A stretch of 6,020 bases of DNA, taken from Alphaproteobacteria bacterium UBA6189. Its GTDB lineage: Bacteria > Pseudomonadota > Alphaproteobacteria > Rickettsiales > UBA3002. The translations under genes and the position numbers were made by a program. Positions within the stretch are counted from its first letter, which is position 1. Each line of letters starts with the position of its first letter. Below are positions 1 to 6,020 of this stretch, piece after piece. The notes under the pieces were generated by a model. That model saw nothing but the letters and a program-made list of their open reading frames with translations, did no database searches and was not told where the DNA came from. The stretch is taken from assembly GCA_002422745.1 (NCBI GenBank), contig DITH01000028.1, positions 567-6,586 of the forward strand, read 5' to 3'.

Positions 1-211
1 CCGTCGCCGCCGAGATCATGCCCGGCCGGCCGCCGACGATGGCGATCACTACCGCGATACAGAACGAAGCATAGAGCCCGACTTTGGGGTCAACCCCAGC
101 GATGATGGAGAACGCGATGGCTTCGGGTATCAGCGCCAATGCCACAACCATACCGGCCAGCAGGTCGCCACGAATATTACCGAACCACTCGGCTTGCAGT
201 CGAGAAAGCAT
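1..211 (-). CDS. SulP-family inorganic anion transporter, N-terminal part (cut by window edge)
   Basis: Reading the minus strand from the ATG at 211 gives 70 residues beginning [20 protein letters not shown] and continuing through the SulP signature region ([17 protein letters not shown], then KVGLYASF and [11 protein letters not shown]). This is the conserved start of the SulP/SLC26 family: a short cytoplasmic N-terminus, then TM1 with the Pro-containing hairpin that lines the substrate site. The family consists of inner-membrane transporters of sulfate, bicarbonate or other anions, usually about 500 residues, often with a C-terminal STAS domain; the rest lies beyond position 1, so substrate and STAS domain cannot be judged. 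An in-frame TGA a few codons upstream leaves 211 as the first possible ATG. The Shine-Dalgarno is weak (GATGGG). A good promoter lies at 288-315. The family call is firm, the substrate unknown. Confidence 0.93.
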   Translation of the reverse strand, partial: MLSRLQAEWFGNIRGDLLAGMVVALALIPEAIAFSIIAGVDPKVGLYASFCIAVVIAIVGGRPGMISAAT

Positions 212-287
212 ACGTACCCATCATTCTAACGTTTCACAAAGTGCCGGATTTACATCGCTTTGCGAACACGAGGCACGTAGTGCGCGC

Positions 288-315
288 GTTATACGGGCGC
301 CGGGGCAATTGTCAA
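288..315 (-). promoter_or_regulatory. Sigma70-type promoter of the SulP transporter gene
   Basis: On the minus strand there is a perfect -35 TTGACA (315-310), a 16-base spacer and a -10 TATAAC (293-288, five of six consensus positions). Transcription would start near 281, leaving a leader of about 70 bases before the ATG at 211. This would give the transporter its own transcription start rather than read-through from the large gene upstream. Confidence 0.6.
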
Positions 316-416
316 TATTTGCAGCTCAAATGTCGGTTAGCCACATATAGCAGATGGGAGCGCCGGGACGTGCAGCTGACAGCTCAACAGCACTTCCTTC
401 ATCAACAGGTTTTTTT

Positions 417-448
417 ATGCGGCCATGACCCGCATTGCGACGATCGCA
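417..448. other. Two adjacent short hairpins beside a T/A homopolymer, downstream of the 933-residue gene
   Basis: ATGCGG (417-422) pairs with CCGCAT (430-435) around a 7-base loop. Directly next to it TGCGA (436-440) pairs with TCGCA (444-448) around a 3-base loop. A run of seven T (410-416, plus strand) flanks the first hairpin. The pair lies 20 bases past the stop codon of the large minus-strand gene, where a terminator would be expected. Read in that direction, however, the hairpins are followed by seven A, not T, so the layout is not that of an intrinsic terminator. The RNA could still fold here and protect the mRNA 3' end; function unknown. Confidence 0.35.
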
Positions 449-467
449 CCGCTATATCATTGAGTTT

Positions 468-3269
468 CTAGCGCTGAGGATCGTTACTCGCCGTATGTCT
501 GGGAATTGCGGCCAGAATTTCTGCAGCCTCTGCAACACGATCGCTGTTTACATCTATGTCCCTGGCACTCAAATTGTAGTGCGCAAAAAGATTGCGCAAT
601 TCCGCATGATTCAATGCCCCATCTGCCGCAGCTCCTGCGCTACCATCAAAACTTATGGCAATTTCATTGGTTCGCAGAACTGACAGCACTTCTTCACTAA
701 CCTCAAAAGCAGCATTCTGCGAAAGTACGTTCATTTCAGCCAACGTTCCTCCGCTCGCCATATAGCGCCGCAATGCGGCATCCACCGCATCAGCCGCATC
801 ATAGGAACCCGGCAAAGAAGATTCGGCGATAATGCCACTGCTGGCACTATATTCACGCGCGCGCCCCCATCGATTTTCCTGACGTGCCTGCCTCATATCA
901 AGAACAAGTCTGTTAAACGCATGACTGGGTCCGCCAACTTCTAAAGTGCCAATATCTGGCAGCAACGACATTGCTTCACGAAGCTGGGCAATCTCCGCGT
1001 CAGGTAGCTGTTGCATGCGATAGGCGGTTTCTACATCCCCATTTACAGCGGATAGCAGCGCGGTGCGTATGGTGCCGAATCTGTACTCTTCCGGCACACC
1101 GGCGACTTTCAAGCTTGCTTCCACCGCTTCCTCGCCAGCGACGCCGGTAAATATCGACCCCAGTTGAGTGCCCGTATAAACCGCGCTGGCTGCGATCACA
1201 GCGCTAAGCTGTTCCTGACTAAGCTCACCCTCGCGGTGGGCATGCTCGGCTTTTAATAAGACGTATCCGACATAGGCTCCTGCTAAACCAACCCCAATCA
1301 TAGGAAGCTTATTCCCTAAACTTCGTCCAACCTTTGCTAATCCGGATACTTCCCCCACCTCAGCTGCGGCACGTACGGATGCCCGTTGTACTTCCGACAA
1401 CCCGCTCATTGCACGTTCGGCGCGTTGTGCTGCGTCCTGCGCTAATGCGGCGCTTGGATCACGGAAACTAGCTGGTTGATGCGGTGCAGGCTCTACGACA
1501 GTAGGTGTTTTTATTTCCTGAGGAGGAGACCCCGAACGGCTAGCGGCCGGTATTATTGGCGCCTGTCGACGCTGAGAAGGCATATCTGCTATCACCCGCT
1601 CTATCTCTTCAATACTCAGACGATGCAAGGGAGGCCGCAGATTTTCTCCTGTATCCATACGCAAAGCGCCGGAATTATTCTGTTGAAGTGGTTGTGCACG
1701 CCAAGGTTCCTGCATATGCGGATTTAATGGCTCGAACGACGGAAGGCCGCGCGGATTTCTTTTTACTTCATTCCCTTTCGAAGAGGAATTATTCTCGCCA
1801 TCAAATACTGGGGTATCTTTTTCAGCAGCAGCGGGATTCCTACCCCAACCGGTGACCGCATTGGCACGATCCGCATGCCATATAGGGACTGCCCCGATGG
1901 GCGTTTTAGCGGACATTGCTTCAGGGCTTAGCGAACGAGCTCTACCATGAACCGGATATGTATCCTTATTACTTGCCATACGAAACGGCACGTCTCTAGG
2001 GTCACTTGTGTAATGAGCGCCATAATTGGGGCCGTTATCAAGAATTTCGATATGATTACCGCCGTTATCCCGACTTGCAAAACCAAGCCCCGCAATCTTC
2101 TGCCAGTCGGCCCGCGCTATCAATCCGTGATCCGTCGCCTGTTGCAATACATCACGTGCTACAGCGCGATTGACAACGTCTTTCTCCATGAGTTGCCGAA
2201 ATCCATTAGCATTTAATCGAACATTCCCTTCCTCTGCATGCAAAAGTACTTCCCATTGTTGCATAGGCACTTCCGGTAACGCGATGCTTAGTCTTTCTAT
2301 CGTCTGTTCTAGAGAATAAGCAGGTGTCCCGACTACGCGTCGCGTGTGCAGCCAGTCGTGGTCCATATTACGCAGATAGTCGTCTGCACTGACGGGCTGC
2401 CAAGTCCTGACTTCTGCAGGACTCATGCCCAGTTTTAAATTATTGTATGCTAGATGTCGCTCTAGATACTCACGGTTCTGTGCATTGCCGACGCCCCATT
2501 GCGTTAATTGCTCTTCACTGGCAGTGACGATCTGCTCTAATGAACGTTCCTGAAAAATACTTAGTAAATTGCTGTTCATTCTTCCTAGATGACGCGGGAC
2601 GAGTCCATGTTCATTGGCAAGTAAATCACTGACAGTCGCATGGCTTAATTGTGCTACCGACAACCTGACCGTTGGCGTTTCAAATGAGGGAATATCGCGC
2701 GCGGGTGTGTCTGCAAGTTTGATATCCTCCGCTCGCCAATCATTCAACTCTGCTGCATTCATGCCCACACGCAATCCATAATGGTTCAGCTTACGCACCA
2801 GGCCTTCAAAAACATCAGGCCGCGTTTCGACTCCATCGATCACACGCAGTGAGGATAATTGGCCGGGGGTTATCTCTGCTAGTTGCGCTGCGTTCGTTAC
2901 GCCGAATTTCCTGACCAAAGCTTCCCGAAAGCGCAATGTTAGCACCGAATCCGCGGGCAATACAGTTTCGAGAGGTATATCGGAGGCTCTCGCGAAACGA
3001 GCTGCCGCTTCTGGCATGGCAATTTCTGGAATTGGGCTGCCAATTTTCAATCCAAGCGGCTCAAGTGCCGAATTCATAATGCCAACACTTAGTCGTGTGA
3101 CCCCTTTGAATGAGACAAGCGTATCAGGGTTAGTTTCTAATAATTCGCGCACGGTCGTAATGCCGTTCTTTTCCAGCACGGCAACGAAATACATATTATT
3201 GCCCAAAAAACGTTCAACAAGAAGAGAACGTAGGGTTTGATCCAATGTTTCTGCCGTTAATGTCGCCAT
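468..3269 (-). CDS. Unrecognised 933-residue protein: three alpha-CTD-like HhH repeats, two hydrophobic segments, EF-hand-like C-terminus
   Basis: I do not recognise this protein as a whole. The reading frame is open to a TTG at 3305, but the ATG at 3269 follows a good Shine-Dalgarno (AAGAGG) and is preferred. Residues about 15-78, 106-174 and 219-287 look like three diverged copies of the helix-hairpin-helix fold of the RNA polymerase alpha C-terminal domain. Each has a helix, a G/S-[IV/L]-T-type turn (NGITTVREL in copy 1, FGVTNAAQL in copy 2, RSLEQIV in copy 3), and ends in GLKIG, GLRVGM or NLKLGM. Residues 400-620 are polar and Pro-rich, probably a disordered linker. Two Gly/Ala-rich hydrophobic stretches (651-672, 688-710) could insert in a membrane. 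The C-terminus carries an EF-hand-like loop (D906, N908, D910, E914, E917). No signal peptide is visible. HhH repeats suggest nucleic-acid or protein binding, and a large modular protein with hydrophobic segments could be a secreted effector; both are inference. The middle of the gene has lower GC than its neighbours. Confidence 0.85.
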   Translation of the reverse strand: MATLTAETLDQTLRSLLVERFLGNNMYFVAVLEKNGITTVRELLETNPDTLVSFKGVTRLSVGIMNSALEPLGLKIGSPIPEIAMPEAAARFARASDIPLETVLPADSVLTLRFREALVRKFGVTNAAQLAEITPGQLSSLRVIDGVETRPDVFEGLVRKLNHYGLRVGMNAAELNDWRAEDIKLADTPARDIPSFETPTVRLSVAQLSHATVSDLLANEHGLVPRHLGRMNSNLLSIFQERSLEQIVTASEEQLTQWGVGNAQNREYLERHLAYNNLKLGMSPAEVRTWQPVSADDYLRNMDHDWLHTRRVVGTPAYSLEQTIERLSIALPEVPMQQWEVLLHAEEGNVRLNANGFRQLMEKDVVNRAVARDVLQQATDHGLIARADWQKIAGLGFASRDNGGNHIEILDNGPNYGAHYTSDPRDVPFRMASNKDTYPVHGRARSLSPEAMSAKTPIGAVPIWHADRANAVTGWGRNPAAAEKDTPVFDGENNSSSKGNEVKRNPRGLPSFEPLNPHMQEPWRAQPLQQNNSGALRMDTGENLRPPLHRLSIEEIERVIADMPSQRRQAPIIPAASRSGSPPQEIKTPTVVEPAPHQPASFRDPSAALAQDAAQRAERAMSGLSEVQRASVRAAAEVGEVSGLAKVGRSLGNKLPMIGVGLAGAYVGYVLLKAEHAHREGELSQEQLSAVIAASAVYTGTQLGSIFTGVAGEEAVEASLKVAGVPEEYRFGTIRTALLSAVNGDVETAYRMQQLPDAEIAQLREAMSLLPDIGTLEVGGPSHAFNRLVLDMRQARQENRWGRAREYSASSGIIAESSLPGSYDAADAVDAALRRYMASGGTLAEMNVLSQNAAFEVSEEVLSVLRTNEIAISFDGSAGAAADGALNHAELRNLFAHYNLSARDIDVNSDRVAEAAEILAAIPRHTASNDPQR

Positions 3270-3273
3270 AGAA

Positions 3274-3279
3274 CCTCTT
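3274..3279 (-). promoter_or_regulatory. Ribosome binding site that sets the start of the 933-residue protein
   Basis: On the minus strand AAGAGG is followed by TTCT and then the ATG at 3269. This good Shine-Dalgarno at normal spacing favours the ATG over the in-frame TTG at 3305, which would add 12 residues. No convincing promoter was found; TATCAT (3297-3292) could be a -10 box but has no good -35 partner. Confidence 0.55.
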
Positions 3280-3319
3280 AGCTCAAAGCTTATGATAGGC
3301 AACAAACACTAAAAAATAC

Positions 3320-3501
3320 TTAAGTACGGTGCAATTCTTCGGATTGCGCGTCTCGTGCCTCGACCGCCTCACGCTCGGCTTTTAGTTTACGGATAAAGCT
3401 GCCCGTGGGTGCTTCGGCCGCGAACAATTGATAATCCACACTACCCTGCCTGTCAGTGAAACAACCTGACGATCAAAAACAAGTGGCCAGGCAAACGCCA
3501 T
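3320..3501 (-). pseudogene. Possible remnant of a small or truncated gene, broken by a frame change
   Basis: The gap between the two large minus-strand genes is not featureless. A minus-strand frame from 3472 to the TAA at 3320 reads 50 residues of protein-like sequence, including DYQLFAAEAPTGSFIRKLKA, then an acidic/basic helix (EREAVEARDAQSEELHRT). Upstream, in a frame offset by one base, a plausible segment reads MAFAWPLVFDRQVVSL from an ATG at 3501. Joining them with one shift near 3455-3465 gives a continuous sequence of about 60 residues. This suggests the C-terminal end of a gene that has lost its front and suffered a frameshift. Alternatively, the downstream part alone may be a 39-codon gene starting at the GTG at 3439. 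I do not recognise the family. Chance is a real possibility for so short a piece. Confidence 0.3.
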
Positions 3502-3561
3502 TGGCCCGTAGGGTAAAAAACATTAACGCAACGTAAAGCAAGCCATAGGCGGTACGTGGTT

Positions 3562-5181
3562 TCAACGTTTAAAACTGGCAGATGCTTCCGGCGGCGCGGT
3601 GGTGCGTTCCTGCCAGCTCACGTTTCGCTCGGATTCACGGCGATGTTTCAGCGCGGCTTCGGTGGCAGTTTCATCCACACCGAACAGCGTGCCGATTTTT
3701 TTGGTGACAGGCAAGTAGATGCTCTCGCCCAATGTCGCGTCCCATCGCTGGGCGGCAGCAGGGAAAATCATGCGGCTGCCAATGAGCAATCCGTTGCTGA
3801 CCAACCCGCCGACCAGTTTGCTTTTGAATACTTCCGGGTAGCTACGGCCATGCCCCAGCGCTTTCTGGCCGAATGCACCAATAGGGTAGGCGAACATGTT
3901 CCACACCACCGCCTGTGGCAAATGGCTTACTTCATGTTCATACAGCTGCTGCGCACGGGCATCTATGAGTGCCGTGTCGGTAATATTTTGCTGCTTCGCC
4001 CAGCCTTTCGCCGCATGGTTCGCCCCCATGCGAAACGCCCAGCCCACTGCAGGCTCGATGATGCCACGCAGCCCGTGCATGAAATACGGAAACACCCGTT
4101 GCACACCGATGGTCAGCGGCACGGCAACCAGGTCGCCGATTACCTCGCCTTTGAAATAATGTCCGGCCTCGTGGGCAAATGCCTTGAAGGTGAGTTTCTC
4201 GGGCGGGTGATGATGCCCCGGATGGTTGCAGCCGACATTAACACCAAACGTTGCGGCGATGATGGGTTGCAGGAATACATCGGTGGTGCCACAGGAAAGC
4301 GCGTGATTAATGGTATAGGCAACGTCGCCGGCACGCGCACTGCTATCTTTCATGCGTTCGTCGTCCGCCGCGGTAGAATGCTGCTTGCCGAGCTGGTTGA
4401 TCGCCAGCGCACCTCCACCGAAAGCCGCCAAAGCACCCGCTGTCCAGCCAGCGGCTTTCCCGCGTGGCAAGGCGTTTTTAAACCCCTGAAGGAACGATGC
4501 GGGCGGATGATCATGCCCGTGGAAATGCCCGCAATCCGGCCCGTGGACGTGCCCATGCGTGTCCTCATGTTTGCCCCATAGCCGGGTGAAAAAATTATCA
4601 TGGCTATGGTTACAATCCGGCCCGTGCACATGCGGAGTGGATGCGGAAGGTGTGGTGGGGAGTGCCACTGCGGGCTGTGTGATGGAAGATGCGGGCGGCA
4701 AATGCAACGGCAACGTGCTCTGCGCCGCCTTATAGGCTGCCAGGGTTATGGCTCGGTCTTTCGGCTTTAAATGGCTCGGGGTGAGGCGCAACCATTCATC
4801 CAGCACGGATTGCTCGGACACTACATGGCGCTCGAGCGTGGCCAACGCCTCTTCCAATCCTTGTGGCGGGACGATGGCGCGCAAGTCGCTGCTGGCGGGC
4901 ATTGGCGCCTTGAGTAGGTTTTGTAACGCTGCCCCATCCGCCTTGCCCAGCGTTTCCGTCGCCTCGCGTAACGCGGCATGGGCTGCGACTGCGGCGTCAT
5001 GCTGTGCCGCCCAATCGGGCGTATAGCAATATTCCTCGAGCATCGCGAGACGTTCCGCCGCTTCCGGCGCAAGTTCTATCGCGTCGAACTGGCCAAGCAA
5101 GGCGCGCAGCTCCGCCGTGCTCAAGTGCAGCGGCTTGAGCGTAAGCTCCCCGTTGAGTAACGCGGTGGCGGAAAGTTGCAT
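3562..5181 (-). CDS. Unrecognised His-rich, probably zinc-binding membrane protein with duplicated HVHGPDC modules and two HExxH motifs
   Basis: 539 residues from the ATG at 5181; an in-frame TTG at 5208 would add nine residues but lies inside the putative operator, so the ATG is preferred although its Shine-Dalgarno (GAGA) is weak. Residues 1-155 are mostly helical and soluble-looking. Residues 184-225 are a metal-binding tract: HVHGPDC occurs twice (184-190 and 211-217), each followed by a His run (NHSHD; GHFHGHDH). A third cluster is CNHPGHHH (318-325). Two zincin-type motifs follow, HEAGH (337-341) and HEVSH (416-420). Hydrophobic segments near 245-262, 347-368, 425-440 and 455-475 suggest membrane association. 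No N-terminal signal peptide is seen. The gene is divergent from a zur-type gene, with a Zur-box-like repeat 8 bases before its start codon, so repression by zinc-loaded Zur is likely. Candidate roles are zinc binding, storage, transfer or a membrane metallopeptidase. The metal link is fairly well supported; enzymatic activity is not. No metallopeptidase family signature beyond HExxH was found. Confidence 0.88.
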   Translation of the reverse strand: MQLSATALLNGELTLKPLHLSTAELRALLGQFDAIELAPEAAERLAMLEEYCYTPDWAAQHDAAVAAHAALREATETLGKADGAALQNLLKAPMPASSDLRAIVPPQGLEEALATLERHVVSEQSVLDEWLRLTPSHLKPKDRAITLAAYKAAQSTLPLHLPPASSITQPAVALPTTPSASTPHVHGPDCNHSHDNFFTRLWGKHEDTHGHVHGPDCGHFHGHDHPPASFLQGFKNALPRGKAAGWTAGALAAFGGGALAINQLGKQHSTAADDERMKDSSARAGDVAYTINHALSCGTTDVFLQPIIAATFGVNVGCNHPGHHHPPEKLTFKAFAHEAGHYFKGEVIGDLVAVPLTIGVQRVFPYFMHGLRGIIEPAVGWAFRMGANHAAKGWAKQQNITDTALIDARAQQLYEHEVSHLPQAVVWNMFAYPIGAFGQKALGHGRSYPEVFKSKLVGGLVSNGLLIGSRMIFPAAAQRWDATLGESIYLPVTKKIGTLFGVDETATEAALKHRRESERNVSWQERTTAPPEASASFKR

Positions 5182-5189
5182 GTCTCTCG

Positions 5190-5210
5190 ATTTGTTATGG
5201 TGTAACAAAT
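5190..5210. promoter_or_regulatory. Putative Zur box (zinc-dependent operator)
   Basis: A perfect inverted repeat has arms ATTTGTTA (5190-5197) and TAACAAAT (5203-5210) and spacer TGGTG. Its 15-base core TGTTATGGTGTAACA follows the Zur-box pattern known from Gram-negative bacteria (TGTTATANTATAACA), differing only in the central positions. It lies in the 95-base divergent region, 8 bases before the His-rich gene's ATG and 66 bases before the zur start. A weak promoter for the His-rich gene (TTTACA at 5240-5235, 17 bases, TAAAGC at 5217-5212) would start transcription inside the repeat, so bound Zur should block it. The effect on zur is less clear. Confidence 0.72.
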
Positions 5211-5214
5211 AGCT

Positions 5215-5242
5215 TTAACCATTGGCGCATCTGCTGTAAAGT
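5215..5242 (+). promoter_or_regulatory. Possible promoter of the zur-type gene
   Basis: TTAACC (5215-5220, four of six -35 positions), a 16-base spacer and TAAAGT (5237-5242, four of six -10 positions) would start transcription near 5249, about 28 bases before the ATG at 5277. The putative Zur box lies just upstream of this -35, so autoregulation would be weaker than repression of the divergent gene. Both boxes are poor matches. Confidence 0.28.
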
Positions 5243-5276
5243 ACGCTTAACCACTGTCACGAAAACTTCATATTCC

Positions 5277-5684
5277 ATGGCCCGGACATCGCATTTAGCT
5301 AAACCCGCCACCGCGCTGGTGTTGGAGACTTTGCAGAAACAGCGCGCCGCGATGAGTGCGTATGCACTGCTCGATGCGCTTCGGGCGCATGGCATTAACA
5401 GCCCGCCCATTATTTACCGCGCACTTGCCCAGCTCGAGTCAGAAGGACAGGTGCACAAGGTGCACGCGCTTGGCAGCTATGTTGCCTGCGCGCATGCGCA
5501 TCAGCATCATGCACATGCGCTATCGCTGCTGAGCGTCTGCGTGGACTGCAAAACCGTCGAAGAAGTTCAGGACGGCGCGATTGTGCAGCATATAGAGCAG
5601 TTGCGCGGACTTGGCATGCAGCTAGCCGAGCAGGCAACAGTAGAGCTGCCGGTACGCTGCGCGGCATGCCTGGCAACGCACTGA
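5277..5684 (+). CDS. zur: Zur-type zinc-responsive repressor (Fur family)
   Basis: 135 residues, slightly short for the family (usually 140-170). Residues 1-60 are the winged-helix DNA-binding domain: the stretch MSAYALLDALRAHGI (26-40) and the recognition helix PPIIYRALAQLESEGQVHKV (43-62) are the classic Fur/Zur pattern. The dimerisation domain keeps the metal ligands expected from E. coli Zur: H60, C71, a His in the 73-80 cluster and E95 or E96 for the regulatory zinc, and two CxxC pairs (C88/C91, and C128/C131 in CAAC) for the structural zinc. SYVAC before C71 and the CAAC pair are more Zur-like than Fur-like. An oddity is the loop CAHAHQHHAH (71-80), richer in His than usual. With zinc bound it should repress uptake or scavenging genes, here probably the divergent His-rich gene. 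No clear Shine-Dalgarno precedes the ATG. Ligand assignment is by remembered alignment. Confidence 0.9.
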   Translation: MARTSHLAKPATALVLETLQKQRAAMSAYALLDALRAHGINSPPIIYRALAQLESEGQVHKVHALGSYVACAHAHQHHAHALSLLSVCVDCKTVEEVQDGAIVQHIEQLRGLGMQLAEQATVELPVRCAACLATH

Positions 5685-5723
5685 ACAATTTGCAAATCAG
5701 GCAGCGGCTGCTAAAGCCTTTCA

Positions 5724-6020
5724 ATGGCGCGCTTAAAACAAACCATTCATGAACTGTACATGGGCGACACGCCGCGGGGGCATCGCTTCCGTTATGGGCT
5801 GCTAGTTCTCGACCTGCTGATGGTGCTGTTCCTGATCGGTTCGAGTTTTTTCTATCGCCACCCGGTGGTGCTGGTGATCGATGTCGCGTTCGGCCTTTAT
5901 ATGCTGCTCGATTATACCGCACGGCTTTGGATCGCCGACTCAAAAATAAGTTTCGTGCTGCACCCGCTGAACGTCACCGACCTGATCGCCACCATCTCGT
6001 TTATGGCACCGCTGCTTGGG
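5724..6020 (+). CDS. Voltage-gated-type (potassium) ion channel, N-terminal part (cut by window edge)
   Basis: An ATG at 5724 opens a frame of 99 codons that runs off the window end. The product begins MARLKQTIHELYMGDTPRGH and contains three membrane segments of a voltage-sensor domain: S1 about 24-44, S2 about 48-69, and the start of S3 at 84-99 (PLNVTDLIA). In S2, D53, D63 and R67 have the same spacing as the acidic and basic residues of the archaeal channel KvAP. The arginine-rich S4, pore and selectivity filter would lie past position 6020, so ion choice is not shown, though bacterial proteins of this shape are usually K+ channels. It starts 39 bases after the zur stop on the same strand and may be co-transcribed. 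The gap holds a 10-base palindrome, ATTTGCAAAT (5688-5697), and no convincing terminator. The Shine-Dalgarno is weak. Confidence 0.85.
   Translation, partial: MARLKQTIHELYMGDTPRGHRFRYGLLVLDLLMVLFLIGSSFFYRHPVVLVIDVAFGLYMLLDYTARLWIADSKISFVLHPLNVTDLIATISFMAPLLG

Noticed and set aside
410..435. Intrinsic terminator of the 933-residue gene
   Set aside because: A hairpin is present, but in the direction of that gene it is followed by seven A rather than a T run. In the other direction the T run lies before the hairpin.
139..471. Plus-strand open frame of 110 codons across the SulP start and the following gap
   Set aside because: It overlaps the well-supported SulP N-terminus and its promoter, and the product has no recognisable features.
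3311..3347. Terminator made of the GCAAT/ATTGC hairpin, the palindrome TACTTAAGTA and a T6 run on the minus strand
   Set aside because: The 5-base hairpin is about 14 bases away from the T run and the palindrome has no room for a loop, so no strong stem directly precedes the T run.
3510..3560. Terminator of the His-rich gene (ACGTA/TACGT stem followed by a T6 run on the minus strand)
   Set aside because: The stem is 5 base pairs with a 17-base loop and lies about 10 bases before the T run; too weak to call.
4155..4175. HEAGH as proof of a site-2-protease-type (M50) peptidase
   Set aside because: The second M50 signature (NxxPxxxLDG) is not seen downstream, so only a metal-binding motif can be claimed.
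3556..4581. Long plus-strand open frame of 341 codons
   Set aside because: It is antisense to the His-rich gene, whose frame carries the repeated HVHGPDC modules and HExxH motifs. The plus-strand product is rich in Arg, Cys and Phe with no recognisable domain, a typical shadow of a high-GC gene.
5410..5943. Minus-strand open frame of 177 codons
   Set aside because: It lies opposite zur and the start of the channel gene, both recognisable families. Its Arg/Ala/Ser-rich product looks like a shadow.

Overview
The window looks like a piece of a proteobacterial chromosome, most likely alphaproteobacterial. This rests on the style of the Zur-type regulator, the SulP transporter and the voltage-gated-type channel, and it is an inference: there is no rRNA or housekeeping gene here to settle it. 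Two proteins, including the largest, belong to no family I can name.

Layout. Positions 1-211 (minus) hold the first 70 residues of a SulP-family anion transporter, with a good sigma70-type promoter at 288-315. Positions 468-3269 (minus) encode an unrecognised 933-residue protein: three RNA-polymerase-alpha-CTD-like helix-hairpin-helix repeats, a long polar linker, two hydrophobic Gly/Ala-rich segments and an EF-hand-like C-terminus. A roughly 290-base gap follows, which seems to contain a small decayed coding remnant (about 3320-3501, minus). Positions 3562-5181 (minus) encode an unrecognised 539-residue His-rich protein with a duplicated HVHGPDC module, a CNHPGHHH cluster, two HExxH motifs and several hydrophobic segments. 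Divergently, 5277-5684 (plus) encodes a Zur-type zinc-responsive regulator. 39 bases later, 5724-6020 (plus) starts the voltage-sensor part of an ion channel, cut by the window edge.

How it fits together. Between the His-rich gene and zur lies a perfect 8+8 inverted repeat with a 5-base spacer (5190-5210) that closely matches the known Zur-box pattern TGTTAT-N3-rTAACA. It sits just upstream of the His-rich gene's start codon. The most interesting reading is therefore a small zinc-homeostasis module: a Zur protein with an unusually His-rich metal-site loop, its operator, and an undescribed zinc-binding membrane protein that it probably represses when zinc is plentiful. The 933-residue gene has lower GC in its middle part than this module and may have a different history. 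Gene functions other than SulP, Zur and the channel are not established by the sequence alone.
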